Source of the DNA: a bacterium
Lineage (GTDB): Bacteria > Actinomycetota > Acidimicrobiia > Spongiisociales > Spongiisociaceae
NCBI GenBank assembly: GCA_028821575.1
Contig: JAPPFW010000009.1
Location: 18,169-82,168 of the forward strand
Length of the DNA: 64,000 nucleotides
Direction: 5' to 3'
Every line of letters begins with the position of its first letter. Within the stretch, counting starts at the first letter, position 1. This document shows positions 46,668 through 54,500 of this stretch, piece by piece. A model generated the notes under the pieces. That model was not told the DNA's origin and did not search any database. It was given only the letters and a program-made list of their open reading frames with translations. The position numbers and the translations under genes were made by a program.

Positions 46668-48764
46668 TTGGGGATCGCTGCCGGCGTGCAGGCTCCGTGG
46701 GGACCGGCGTTGGGGATCACCGTGTTCGGCCTGGCCCTGGCCACCAGAAGATGGAACACCGCCCTGGTTGTCGGACTGGCCGCAGTGGGGATGGTCAGTG
46801 GTGCGTTCCTCGCCTCCCGCACCGAGCGGGCGCTCCAGGTGGACCTTCCCACCGGTGAGGTGGAACTCCTGGTGGAGGTGCTTTCCGGAGGGGGTGGCAC
46901 CTCGGGTGATGGCTGGGCCAGAGCCCGGGTCCTGGCGGTGGTGGACCGCGATCGGATCCGATCCTGGAAGGGTCCTGCCGGCTGGCTCCGCGGGGACGTA
47001 TCCGACTGGCGCCGCACGACCCGCTGGTGGGTACGGACGGTTATGGAGCCGATCACCGAGCCGTCCCCGCGAACGGTCCCGACCAGTTACCCGGCCTGGT
47101 CAGGGAATGTGTCGAGCGCCCGGCCGGCGGGAGTGGCTGGAGGCTGGATCGGTGCGAGGATCGTCGCAGTCCGCAGGCTCGTCATCGAACGGCTGAGGCC
47201 CGACCAGGATCCCGGACGAGCCCTTCTGGCCGGGTTCCTACTGGGCGACACGTCGCGGCTGAGCGAGACCGATGACGAATCGATGCGCCGCGCCGGGCTG
47301 TCCCACTTCGTCGCAGTATCCGGGAGCAACGTCGCGCTCTTCCTCGGCGCCCTCTTCGTGATCGCCGGACCGCTCGGGTGGAGTTCGCGACGTCGGGCGG
47401 TTCTCGGCCTCGCAGGACTGGCCTTCTTCGTGGTCCTGATAGGTCCGGACGCGTCGGTGCTCAGGGCAGCCGTGATGGCAGGGTTGGTGCTGCTGGCTCG
47501 ACCCTTCGGACTCCGGCCCGACACCTGGACGGTCATAGCCGCAGGAGTCGGCCTGTTGCTGCTGGCTGCTCCCGAACTCGCCTTCAGCTTGGCCTTCCAA
47601 CTCTCTGTCGCAGCCACGATGGGAGTCCTGGTCGGAACCGGGTGGTTCGGCCAACTCCGACCGGAGTGGCTACGGGTGTCCCTCGGGGCTTCCTGCGGCG
47701 CCCAATTGGCAGTCGCCCCAATACTCCTGATGAGTTTCGGATCCGTCCCTCTCTGGTCGCCCCTCGCCAATCTCGTCGCCGCTCCCCTGGTTGTCGTTTC
47801 CACCGGTCTCGGGGCTGCCGGGTCGGTCATGGGCGCCGACCTGCTGGTCGCTGTGGGAGCGGTATCCGCCCGCGCCGTGCTGGCCATCGCCCACCTGGTG
47901 GCTCGTCTGCCCCAGGTCGGATGGGCCGTCTGCACGTTCCTGGCTGCCATGGGCCTCGCATCGACGCGGTCGCGACTGCGACCGGCGGCTGTCATCGCCG
48001 CGGGGATCGTTACAGCCGCGGTTACGCTGCTCGCCACTCCCCATGCACTCGGGGACCCCGTATCGAGGCCGGCTTTCGTGGCCTTGGACATCGGCCAGGG
48101 CGACGCCCTCCTGCTCCTCGGTGAGGGGGGAGAGACGGTCCTGATCGACGGGGGTAGCAGCGGACTGGGAATACGGGACGGGTTGGCAAGGTTCGGAATC
48201 AGGGCCATCGACCTGCTGGTCGTCTCCCATGCTCATCACGACCACTACGGGGGACTGGACGCAGTGATCGGCACCGTTCCCATCGGGGCCATGTGGTACG
48301 CGCCCTTTCCCGGTCAGGGACCACGGTTCCTCAGCCTTGTCGAGGATGCATCCGGCGCTACGCACATCCTGACTCCGGGACTCGGGCGGTACCGGGTAGG
48401 TTCGATCGGCCTCGAGGTCATAGGCCCGATCCGCCGCTACGCATCCCTTAACGACCAGTCCATGGTCGTGGTGGCCACGCTGGGCGGGATGCGCGTCCTC
48501 CTCTCCGGCGACATCGAGCGGATAGCCCAGCGCGAGATCGAACCGCCCCGGGTGGACATTCTCAAGGTTCCCCATCAGGGCGCGGCCACATCGGATCCGG
48601 GCTGGCTGGTCGCCACCGGAGCCTCCACCGCGGTGGTGAGCGTCGGTCCGAATCGATTCGGACATCCGTCCCCGCGACTGCTCGCACAACTGGACAGCGC
48701 CGGCATGGAGGTCAGGCGCACCGACCTCGAGGGTGATGTCGTTATTCGAGCGGGTTCCCGGTAA
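46668..48764 (+). CDS. comEC: Competence DNA channel ComEC/Rec2
   Basis: At least 698 residues. TTG 46668 is the first usual start, but the frame is open back to 46590 and the preceding codons (ARLYLAGAAAIW) read as part of the first membrane segment, so translation may begin upstream with a rare start. The DUF4131 region (~60-160), the Competence channel domain with LLLGD-type motif GFLLGDTSRL and AVSGSNVALFLGALF, and a C-terminal metallo-beta-lactamase-like domain with SHAHHDHYGG are present. It transports single-stranded DNA inward. Confidence 0.92.
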   Translation: MGIAAGVQAPWGPALGITVFGLALATRRWNTALVVGLAAVGMVSGAFLASRTERALQVDLPTGEVELLVEVLSGGGGTSGDGWARARVLAVVDRDRIRSWKGPAGWLRGDVSDWRRTTRWWVRTVMEPITEPSPRTVPTSYPAWSGNVSSARPAGVAGGWIGARIVAVRRLVIERLRPDQDPGRALLAGFLLGDTSRLSETDDESMRRAGLSHFVAVSGSNVALFLGALFVIAGPLGWSSRRRAVLGLAGLAFFVVLIGPDASVLRAAVMAGLVLLARPFGLRPDTWTVIAAGVGLLLLAAPELAFSLAFQLSVAATMGVLVGTGWFGQLRPEWLRVSLGASCGAQLAVAPILLMSFGSVPLWSPLANLVAAPLVVVSTGLGAAGSVMGADLLVAVGAVSARAVLAIAHLVARLPQVGWAVCTFLAAMGLASTRSRLRPAAVIAAGIVTAAVTLLATPHALGDPVSRPAFVALDIGQGDALLLLGEGGETVLIDGGSSGLGIRDGLARFGIRAIDLLVVSHAHHDHYGGLDAVIGTVPIGAMWYAPFPGQGPRFLSLVEDASGATHILTPGLGRYRVGSIGLEVIGPIRRYASLNDQSMVVVATLGGMRVLLSGDIERIAQREIEPPRVDILKVPHQGAATSDPGWLVATGASTAVVSVGPNRFGHPSPRLLAQLDSAGMEVRRTDLEGDVVIRAGSR

Positions 48765-48942
48765 GGCCCTTCCCGGTCCGACCGCACTACCATCTCCGAC
48801 CGTGGGTAACCGGGGTAAAGGACGTCCATGAAAGGCCCGCCGACTACCAGAACCACGAACGGTGGACACGTGAATCGATGTCCATGAGGACTGTGCAACC
48901 GTCCGCGAACCATGGGCGCCGGGCGCCGGGCCACGGACTGCC

Positions 48943-49650
48943 GTGAAGATTCTCGTGACCGGATCCGCCAGGGGTCTGGGCAGGCACCTCGCCGTGGATC
49001 TCGGTCTCGAAGGTCACGAAGTGATCGTCCATTACCGATCGAGCCGCAACGCGGCCCGCTCCGCGGTAGCAGCCATCCGCGAGGGGGGTGGCCGTGCCCA
49101 CTTCGTGGGCGCCGATGTGACCGCACCGGCGGAGGTGGAGGCCATGGCCGACGTGATCCGGGCCGAGGTCGGCGGCCTCGACGCTCTGGTCAACAACGTC
49201 GGGCAGTTCATCCTCAAGCGCCTCGACGATCTCACCGTGCAGGAGTGGGATACCCAGATAGCATCCACCGTCTCGGCCACCTACTACGTGACGCGGGCCA
49301 TGCTCCCCATGCTGCGAGACGGCGGGGGGAGGATCATCAACATATCCGACTCGGGAGCCGACCGGCTCTCGGCCCGACCGCGCAGCCTTCCCTACTACGT
49401 CGGCAAGACCGGGGTTCTGATCGTCACCAGGACGATGGCGGTGACCGAGGCCCGGTACGGCATAACGGTCAATGCCGTCCTACCCGGGGCTCTGGAGAAC
49501 TCCGACCCGTCGCCCGGAGTCGCGCAGATCCCGGCGCGCCGGCACGGGAGGTTCGAGGATGTCTCGGCAGCGGTCAGGTTCCTGCTCGGCGATCAGACCG
49601 ACTACATCAGCGGGTCGTTCATCCAGGTAGGAGGAGGCTGGAACCTTTGA
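48943..49650 (+). CDS. Short-chain dehydrogenase/reductase
   Basis: 235 residues. Cofactor motif TGSARGLG (6-13), NNVG (84-87, usually NNAG), catalytic Ser near 135-137 and Tyr151-x3-Lys155 define a classical SDR. The Arg in VHYRSSRNA after the second strand favours NADPH. Similar to FabG-type 3-oxoacyl reductases, but the substrate is not fixed. GTG 48943. It is inserted between comEC and holA, which are often adjacent; its TGA overlaps the holA TTG. Confidence 0.88.
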   Translation: MKILVTGSARGLGRHLAVDLGLEGHEVIVHYRSSRNAARSAVAAIREGGGRAHFVGADVTAPAEVEAMADVIRAEVGGLDALVNNVGQFILKRLDDLTVQEWDTQIASTVSATYYVTRAMLPMLRDGGGRIINISDSGADRLSARPRSLPYYVGKTGVLIVTRTMAVTEARYGITVNAVLPGALENSDPSPGVAQIPARRHGRFEDVSAAVRFLLGDQTDYISGSFIQVGGGWNL

Positions 49651-50636
49651 AGAGCCTCGTTCACATCAGCGGACCGAGAGAACCGGGGCCGGGGGAGCGC
49701 AAACACATGCTGGACCGGGCCGCCGAGGTATTCGCTTCGGCCGGGATCACGCCGGGCGACATCGTGCGGATCCATGTGCCCGGCCGTGGTCAGTCGGAAG
49801 CGGGGGATGCGACCATCAGGCCCGAGGTGGAACCGGTCGTTCCTGCCCTGCAATCCGGTTCCCTGTTCGGCGGTCGTACTGGCGTGATGGTGAACGACGC
49901 CCACCTCCTCCGGGCCTCGGAGGCCACAGCCGTCGCGGACCTGCTCTCCCAGCCGCCCGCCGCCGGCCGCCAGGTCGTATTCGTATCGACTGGGAGGTTG
50001 CCTGCGCCCCTTGGCGCATACATCAAGAAGAACGGGCAGTCGGTGCCGATCCGGAAGCTCCGGGAGCGTGACGCCCTGGACTGGATCCGTCGTGCAGCTC
50101 GGGAGCGGCGGCTACGGCTGCCGGGGAAGGCCGCTGAGGCCCTGGTTGAACGGTTCGGGTCCGACATAGAGGCATTGGGCCAGGCGCTGGAACAACTGAT
50201 GATGTCCAGGGAGTCGATCACAGCTGAGTCGATCCGCGACCGCTTCCGCAACCGTCCCGAAGAGCCCATCTGGCACTTCACCGACGCGCTGGCCGGCGGC
50301 CAGGTGGACGAGGCACTGCGCAGGTTGCACGACCTGCTCACCCATACCCATCCCCTGTTCCTGCTCGCGGCCATCGAGAACGACCTGCGCAGAAGGTCAC
50401 TCGCGTCGGCGGCGCCTGACATCGAGACCTTGGCGAAATGGCTCGGGTCTAAACCGGATGCGTTCCCCACCCGCAAGACGTGGCAAGCAGGGAAGAGCAT
50501 GAGCGGCGACAACCTGAGCCGGGCGCTGGACGCGGTTCGGCGTGCGGACGCCACCCTGAAGACATTTCCCGAGGAGACCCACTTGGTGACCTTGGAACGG
50601 CTCACGGTCTCCCTCTGCTACTGGTACCGCAGGTGA
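49647..50636 (+). CDS. holA: DNA polymerase III subunit delta
   Basis: About 329 residues from TTG 49647, which overlaps the SDR stop (TTGA). A much longer frame runs upstream through the SDR gene but is a shadow. The protein has the delta-subunit layout: an alpha/beta clamp-opening domain (to ~170, RQVVFVSTGRLPAPLGAYIKK), a lid, and the helical collar (FTDALAGGQVDEALRRLHDLL, LLAAIENDLRRRSLA). It opens the beta clamp in the loader complex. The N-terminus lacks the usual xLxGxEPxL text, so the start could shift slightly. Confidence 0.88.
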   Translation: MKSLVHISGPREPGPGERKHMLDRAAEVFASAGITPGDIVRIHVPGRGQSEAGDATIRPEVEPVVPALQSGSLFGGRTGVMVNDAHLLRASEATAVADLLSQPPAAGRQVVFVSTGRLPAPLGAYIKKNGQSVPIRKLRERDALDWIRRAARERRLRLPGKAAEALVERFGSDIEALGQALEQLMMSRESITAESIRDRFRNRPEEPIWHFTDALAGGQVDEALRRLHDLLTHTHPLFLLAAIENDLRRRSLASAAPDIETLAKWLGSKPDAFPTRKTWQAGKSMSGDNLSRALDAVRRADATLKTFPEETHLVTLERLTVSLCYWYRR

Positions 50637-50638
50637 CC

Positions 50639-50701
50639 GCGGTCAGTGCTCAGTGGTCAGTGGTCGCCTAACACGAAGACCAACCGCCTAACACCTAGAT
50701 C
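50639..50701. repeat. Heptad repeat locus 6 (9 units), between convergent holA and rpsT
   Basis: Nine units: GTGGTCA-type on the left, CTAACAC-type on the right. CAGTGGTCAGTGGTC (50651-50665) is an exact reverse complement of 20728-20742, and TAACACCTAG (50689-50698) recurs at 45877-45886. The rpsT stop (50695-50697, minus strand) is in the repeat. Confidence 0.85.
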
Positions 50702-50970
50702 GAGTTCTGTGACGCCTCGCTGACCCGGCGGACCAGCTTGCGCTTCCTACGGGCTGCGGTGTTCTTCTTCAGCACACCCTTGGCGGCGGCTTGGTCGATG
50801 CGCTTCTGTGCCAGCCGCAGGGCTTCGGCCGCCGCGGTCTCATCACCCTGCTGGGCCGCCGACACAGCGCTCTTGGCACGGGTCTTCAACTCCGACCGTA
50901 GGGACTTGTTACGAGCGGTCCGTACGACCGTCTGACGGTTGCGCTTGTCCTGAGATTTGTTGTGTGCCAT
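50695..50970 (-). CDS. rpsT: 30S ribosomal protein S20
   Basis: 91 residues beginning MAHNKSQDKRNRQTVVRTARN, with the helical core and KGVLKKNTAARRKRKLVRRV, typical of S20. The frame is open upstream to 51243 without any conserved content, so ATG 50970 is used. Its TAG lies in heptad locus 6, convergent with holA (the usual holA-rpsT neighbourhood). Confidence 0.96.
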   Translation of the reverse strand: MAHNKSQDKRNRQTVVRTARNKSLRSELKTRAKSAVSAAQQGDETAAAEALRLAQKRIDQAAAKGVLKKNTAARRKRKLVRRVSEASQNSI

Positions 50971-51129
50971 CCTGTGAACCCGGGATAAGGCCGGCCCGAA
51001 CAGGCACCGGCTACGGAAAGCCCCCGAAAACCCGTTCGGGAGCCGCTCAAGGCTAACAGGCCGGCGAGGCGACTCCAACGCAGGTCTCGATCGGCTACCA
51101 CCGACCGGCGTCAACGCTCCCCATCCATA

Positions 51130-51135
51130 TATGAT
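51130..51135 (+). promoter_or_regulatory. -10 box of a probable leaderless hrcA transcript
   Basis: TATGAT six bases before ATG 51142. No CIRCE operator is present around it. Confidence 0.5.
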
Positions 51136-51141
51136 GACCCC

Positions 51142-52155
51142 ATGCTGGACGATCGAAAATCCAGGGTGCTCCGGATCCTCGTCGAGGAACACGTGCGTAC
51201 CGGTGAACCGGTAAGTTCTCGCGCGATCCTCCAATATGGCCACCTCGGCGTGTCGGCCGCAACCGTGCGAAACGAACTAGCCATCCTCGAAGCGGAGGGC
51301 TACGCCGTGCAACCGCACACGTCCGCCGGTCGGATCCCGACCGCACACGCCTACCGCTACTACGTCGACCAGTTGATCCGGCCAAGCCGGTTCCCGAACG
51401 CGTCGGCCCGCGTGTCCGAGTTCTTCGCATCGGTCCACAACGAGTTGGGCCGGCTACTCAAGGCGACTTCTTCACTTCTCAGCGAGATCACCCACTACCC
51501 CTCCGTGGTCACGGGTCCCGGCCTCTCCCAGGAGACCGTACGGGCGATCCACCTGGTCCAGATCAGGGTGGACGCGGTGGTCATGGTGGTGGTAACCCAG
51601 GGTGGAAGGGTCTCGAAGTCCCTACTCAACCTCCCTAACCCAGTCGGCGCAGCGGAGGTCGAGGATGCCGAACTCTTCCTGCGGCGCCACCACATCGGCC
51701 AGAGCATGCCCCAAGGGCTCGGTCGGGACCAGGTCCCAGCCGGTGAGATCGGTAGCGGCGCGGAAACGATCATCCGGCAGGCCACGGAAGCTCTGGGTAG
51801 GGCGGGTTCCACCGATCGTGAACTGTATGTGGGACCTGCCAGTTGCCTGACCGACGCGTGGGGGGAGATCTCGAAGGTTCGCGGCGTTCTCGAGGTACTC
51901 GAACGCGAGGCCGCGCTATTCGAGGTGATGGCGCACCTTCCGGAAGGCACCGAGGTGCGGATCGGACGAGAACTGGGAATCGATTCGACTACCGACATCT
52001 CGCTGGTCTCGAGTAGCTACGGCGGCGACCAGGGGGGGCCGCAGGGGCGGATCGGCGTTCTGGGCCCGATGAGGATGGACTACGGACGGACGATCTCCGT
52101 CGTGGAGGAGATCAGCGGAGGCTTGGGGGAGAGCCTCGGGAGTGCTGAGGCGTGA
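51142..52155 (+). CDS. hrcA: Heat-inducible transcription repressor HrcA
   Basis: 337 residues. The winged-helix DNA-binding domain is clear (RKSRVLRILVEEHVRTGEPVSS; GVSAATVRNELAILEAEGY; PHTSAGRIPTAHAYRYYVD), followed by the GAF-like dimerisation domain and the EVRIGRELGID...SLVSSSYG tail. It normally represses groE/dnaK operons through CIRCE; neither CIRCE nor groE lies in the window. It is followed by dnaJ after 100 bases. Confidence 0.96.
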   Translation: MLDDRKSRVLRILVEEHVRTGEPVSSRAILQYGHLGVSAATVRNELAILEAEGYAVQPHTSAGRIPTAHAYRYYVDQLIRPSRFPNASARVSEFFASVHNELGRLLKATSSLLSEITHYPSVVTGPGLSQETVRAIHLVQIRVDAVVMVVVTQGGRVSKSLLNLPNPVGAAEVEDAELFLRRHHIGQSMPQGLGRDQVPAGEIGSGAETIIRQATEALGRAGSTDRELYVGPASCLTDAWGEISKVRGVLEVLEREAALFEVMAHLPEGTEVRIGRELGIDSTTDISLVSSSYGGDQGGPQGRIGVLGPMRMDYGRTISVVEEISGGLGESLGSAEA

Positions 52156-52255
52156 TCCCCTCCCTCGCTCGCCGACCGTGCCCTTACCCTGCTAGCAAGG
52201 GAAGGGATCACGTTCGGAGAAGCGGCCGGGCGGGTATGCGCGGCGTCGCCTGACC

Positions 52256-53329
52256 GTGGCAGACCATTACGAAGTCCTAGGGGTCGACAGGGACGCTACG
52301 CCCGGAGAGATCAAGAGGGCGTTCCGGCGCCTGGCACGCGCCACGCATCCCGACGCCAATCCCGACGATCCGCGTGCAGAGGCGAGGTTCCGCCAGGTGG
52401 CCGAGGCGTACGAGGTCCTATCGGATCCGGAGAAGCGCGCCCGTTACGATCGCGGTGACGACCTCGACCTGAGCGGGCTGTTCCATGGCGCGGGGTCGTT
52501 CGATGACCTGCTCCGCTCGGTGTTCGGAGACGGCGGCCTGTTCGGCGCCGGAATGTTCGGCGGAGGCGTGAGGGATCCGGCCAACGGACGGGGCCACGAC
52601 ATCCGGGTACAGCTCTCCGTCGACCTCAAGGAAGCGGCGTTCGGAGCGGAACGGAACGTGAGATTCCGGGCGGCAGTGGCATGCGGGACATGCTCCGGCT
52701 CGGGTGCGCGCTCAGGATCCGGAACCCGGGCCTGCAATATCTGCGCGGGAACAGGCCAGGTCAGGATGGCCCGCAGGAGCGCGTTCGGCTCCCTGATGAC
52801 CGTGACCACATGCAGCGCCTGCCGGGGCGCCGGATCGGTCATCGCCGACCCATGTGCCGACTGCCGGGGGGAAGGCGTCACCGAAGGCGAGAAGAGGGTC
52901 ACCGTCGAGATTCCGGCCGGAGTCACCGCCGACAGCCGCCTCCGGAAGATCGGTGACGGCGAAGCCGGCAGGCGGGGGAGCCCGTCCGGGGACCTGTACA
53001 TCGAACTCGCGGTGCAACCACACCCGACCTTCACCCGGCACGGCGACGACCTGATGTACGAACTGCCGATCGGTATGGCGGCGGCGGCCCTCGGGACGGA
53101 GGCCGACGTACCGCTGTTGGAGGGCGGCTCCGAACGCGTGAAGGTTCCCGCCGGTACCCAGCACGGGCAGGTGATCAGGGTGAGGAACAGGGGGAGCGGA
53201 CGCCTCAGGCGTCGGGGCCGCGGCGATCTGCTCGTCATGGTGGGAATCGACATACCGACCAGACTGAGCCGGGCGGAGCGGAAGATCCTACGCCGGTACG
53301 CCGAGGCTCGAGGTGAGAACGTACTATGA
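52256..53329 (+). CDS. dnaJ: Chaperone DnaJ (Hsp40)
   Basis: 357 residues. The J domain has HPD in ATHPDANPDD; a Gly/Phe-rich linker follows (SGLFHGAGSFDDLLRSVFGDGG), then four zinc-finger repeats (CGTCSGSG, CNICAGTG, CSACRGAG, CADCRGEG) and the C-terminal beta domains. It delivers clients to DnaK. GTG 52256. Its TGA overlaps an ATG (53326) that opens a short frame reaching to phoH; the usual next gene, rsmE, is absent. Confidence 0.96.
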   Translation: MADHYEVLGVDRDATPGEIKRAFRRLARATHPDANPDDPRAEARFRQVAEAYEVLSDPEKRARYDRGDDLDLSGLFHGAGSFDDLLRSVFGDGGLFGAGMFGGGVRDPANGRGHDIRVQLSVDLKEAAFGAERNVRFRAAVACGTCSGSGARSGSGTRACNICAGTGQVRMARRSAFGSLMTVTTCSACRGAGSVIADPCADCRGEGVTEGEKRVTVEIPAGVTADSRLRKIGDGEAGRRGSPSGDLYIELAVQPHPTFTRHGDDLMYELPIGMAAAALGTEADVPLLEGGSERVKVPAGTQHGQVIRVRNRGSGRLRRRGRGDLLVMVGIDIPTRLSRAERKILRRYAEARGENVL

Positions 53330-53525
53330 AGTGGGTGGGACACCCCACAGCGGTTCCCCGCACGGCGGCTGTAGCGGAGCCGATCGTGCCGGGCCCACTC
53401 GCTTCCGGTGTGCTCTCGGCCACCCGGGACCGTTCGCGCAGCGCGCCCGGTGTCCGGGGATCACCGATCGCGGTCTCGCGAACAGCGATCGGTCCGAGCC
53501 ACTGCGCGTCCATCATGGGACACTG
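53330..53525 (+). other. dnaJ-phoH gap with a coupled 66-codon frame and a 9-bp hairpin
   Basis: A frame from ATG 53326 (ATGA with the dnaJ stop) ends TGA 53524-53526, overlapping the phoH ATG (TGATG); it has no recognised motif. Inside it, ACCGATCGC (53463-53471) and GCGATCGGT (53485-53493) form a perfect 9-bp stem with a 13-base loop. Either a small coupled peptide or an untranslated regulatory segment would fit. Confidence 0.4.
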
Positions 53526-54500
53526 ATGGGCCCCGTCGCCTCGCGTCTCCTCCTGCACGTTCCGGGCGCGGGACTGATGCTCGACCTGCTCGGGGAGCGT
53601 GACTGTCACCTGAGGAAGGTGGAGGCCGCCTATCCGGAGGCTGTCATCGTGGCACGCGGTAACGAGATCACTTTCGGCGGCGAGGAGCGGTCTGCCGCCA
53701 ACGCCTTCAAGGCGGTTGAAGAGTTGCTGATGCTGATCCAGCAAGGTGTCAGCCTCGAACCCCAGGCTGTGGACCGGGTGATCGAGATGGTCAACGCATC
53801 GGTTCCCTCACCGAGCGGGGTACTCGGGACGGGGATCCAGGTCGGGCGAGGCAAGGTCATACGGCCCAAGACCGTCGGCCAACTCCGCTACGTCGAAGCC
53901 ATACGCGATCACACCCTGGTGTTCGGGATCGGTCCCGCCGGCACCGGGAAGACCTACCTGGCCATGGCAGCAGCCGTGGAGGCTCTCACCGCGGGCAAGG
54001 TAAGGAGGATCGTCCTCACGAGGCCGGCCGTGGAGGCGGGCGAACGCCTCGGATTCCTGCCGGGTGACCTAGAGGCCAAGTTCAACCCCTATCTGCGCCC
54101 TCTCTACGACGCTCTATACGAGATGCTGGGATCGGACGACGTAGCGGCCTACAGCGAGAAGGGAGCCATCGAGATAGCACCTCTCGCCTACATGAGGGGC
54201 CGGACGCTCAACGACGCGGTCGTGGTGCTTGACGAGGCCCAGAACACCTCGCGGGCACAGATGAAGATGTTCTTGACCAGGCTCGGGTTCAACTCGAAGA
54301 TGATCATCACCGGCGACGTCACCCAGGTGGACCTGCCCAGGGAGCGCCACTCCGGCCTGAAGCACGCGGAGTCCATACTTCGTAACGTTCGAGACGTGGC
54401 GGTCGTCCGGCTGACGGCCGCAGACGTGATCCGTCATCGAATCGTCGCCGCCATTGTCCAGGCCTACGAAGCAGCCGGGGCGGCGCGGGAGAGGCGATGA
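53526..54500 (+). CDS. phoH: PhoH-family ATPase (YbeZ)
   Basis: 324 residues from ATG 53526. An N-terminal KH-like segment (~1-70) is followed by the PhoH ATPase with Walker A GPAGTGKT (136-143), RRIVLTRPAVEAGERLGFLPGDL and Walker B VVVLDEAQNTS. The family works with YbeY in rRNA processing and ribosome quality control; ybeY is two genes downstream. Overlaps pgpH by four bases. Confidence 0.95.
   Translation: MGPVASRLLLHVPGAGLMLDLLGERDCHLRKVEAAYPEAVIVARGNEITFGGEERSAANAFKAVEELLMLIQQGVSLEPQAVDRVIEMVNASVPSPSGVLGTGIQVGRGKVIRPKTVGQLRYVEAIRDHTLVFGIGPAGTGKTYLAMAAAVEALTAGKVRRIVLTRPAVEAGERLGFLPGDLEAKFNPYLRPLYDALYEMLGSDDVAAYSEKGAIEIAPLAYMRGRTLNDAVVVLDEAQNTSRAQMKMFLTRLGFNSKMIITGDVTQVDLPRERHSGLKHAESILRNVRDVAVVRLTAADVIRHRIVAAIVQAYEAAGAARERR

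Noticed and set aside
48912-49646. Long N-terminal extension of HolA
   Set aside because: The open frame runs through the SDR gene in another phase; its translation is Arg/Gly/Pro-rich shadow, while the SDR has full catalytic motifs.
51060-52260. CIRCE operator near hrcA/dnaJ
   Set aside because: No TTAGCACTC-N9-GAGTGCTAA or close variant; the GAGTGCTGA at about 52138 is a lone half inside the hrcA coding end.
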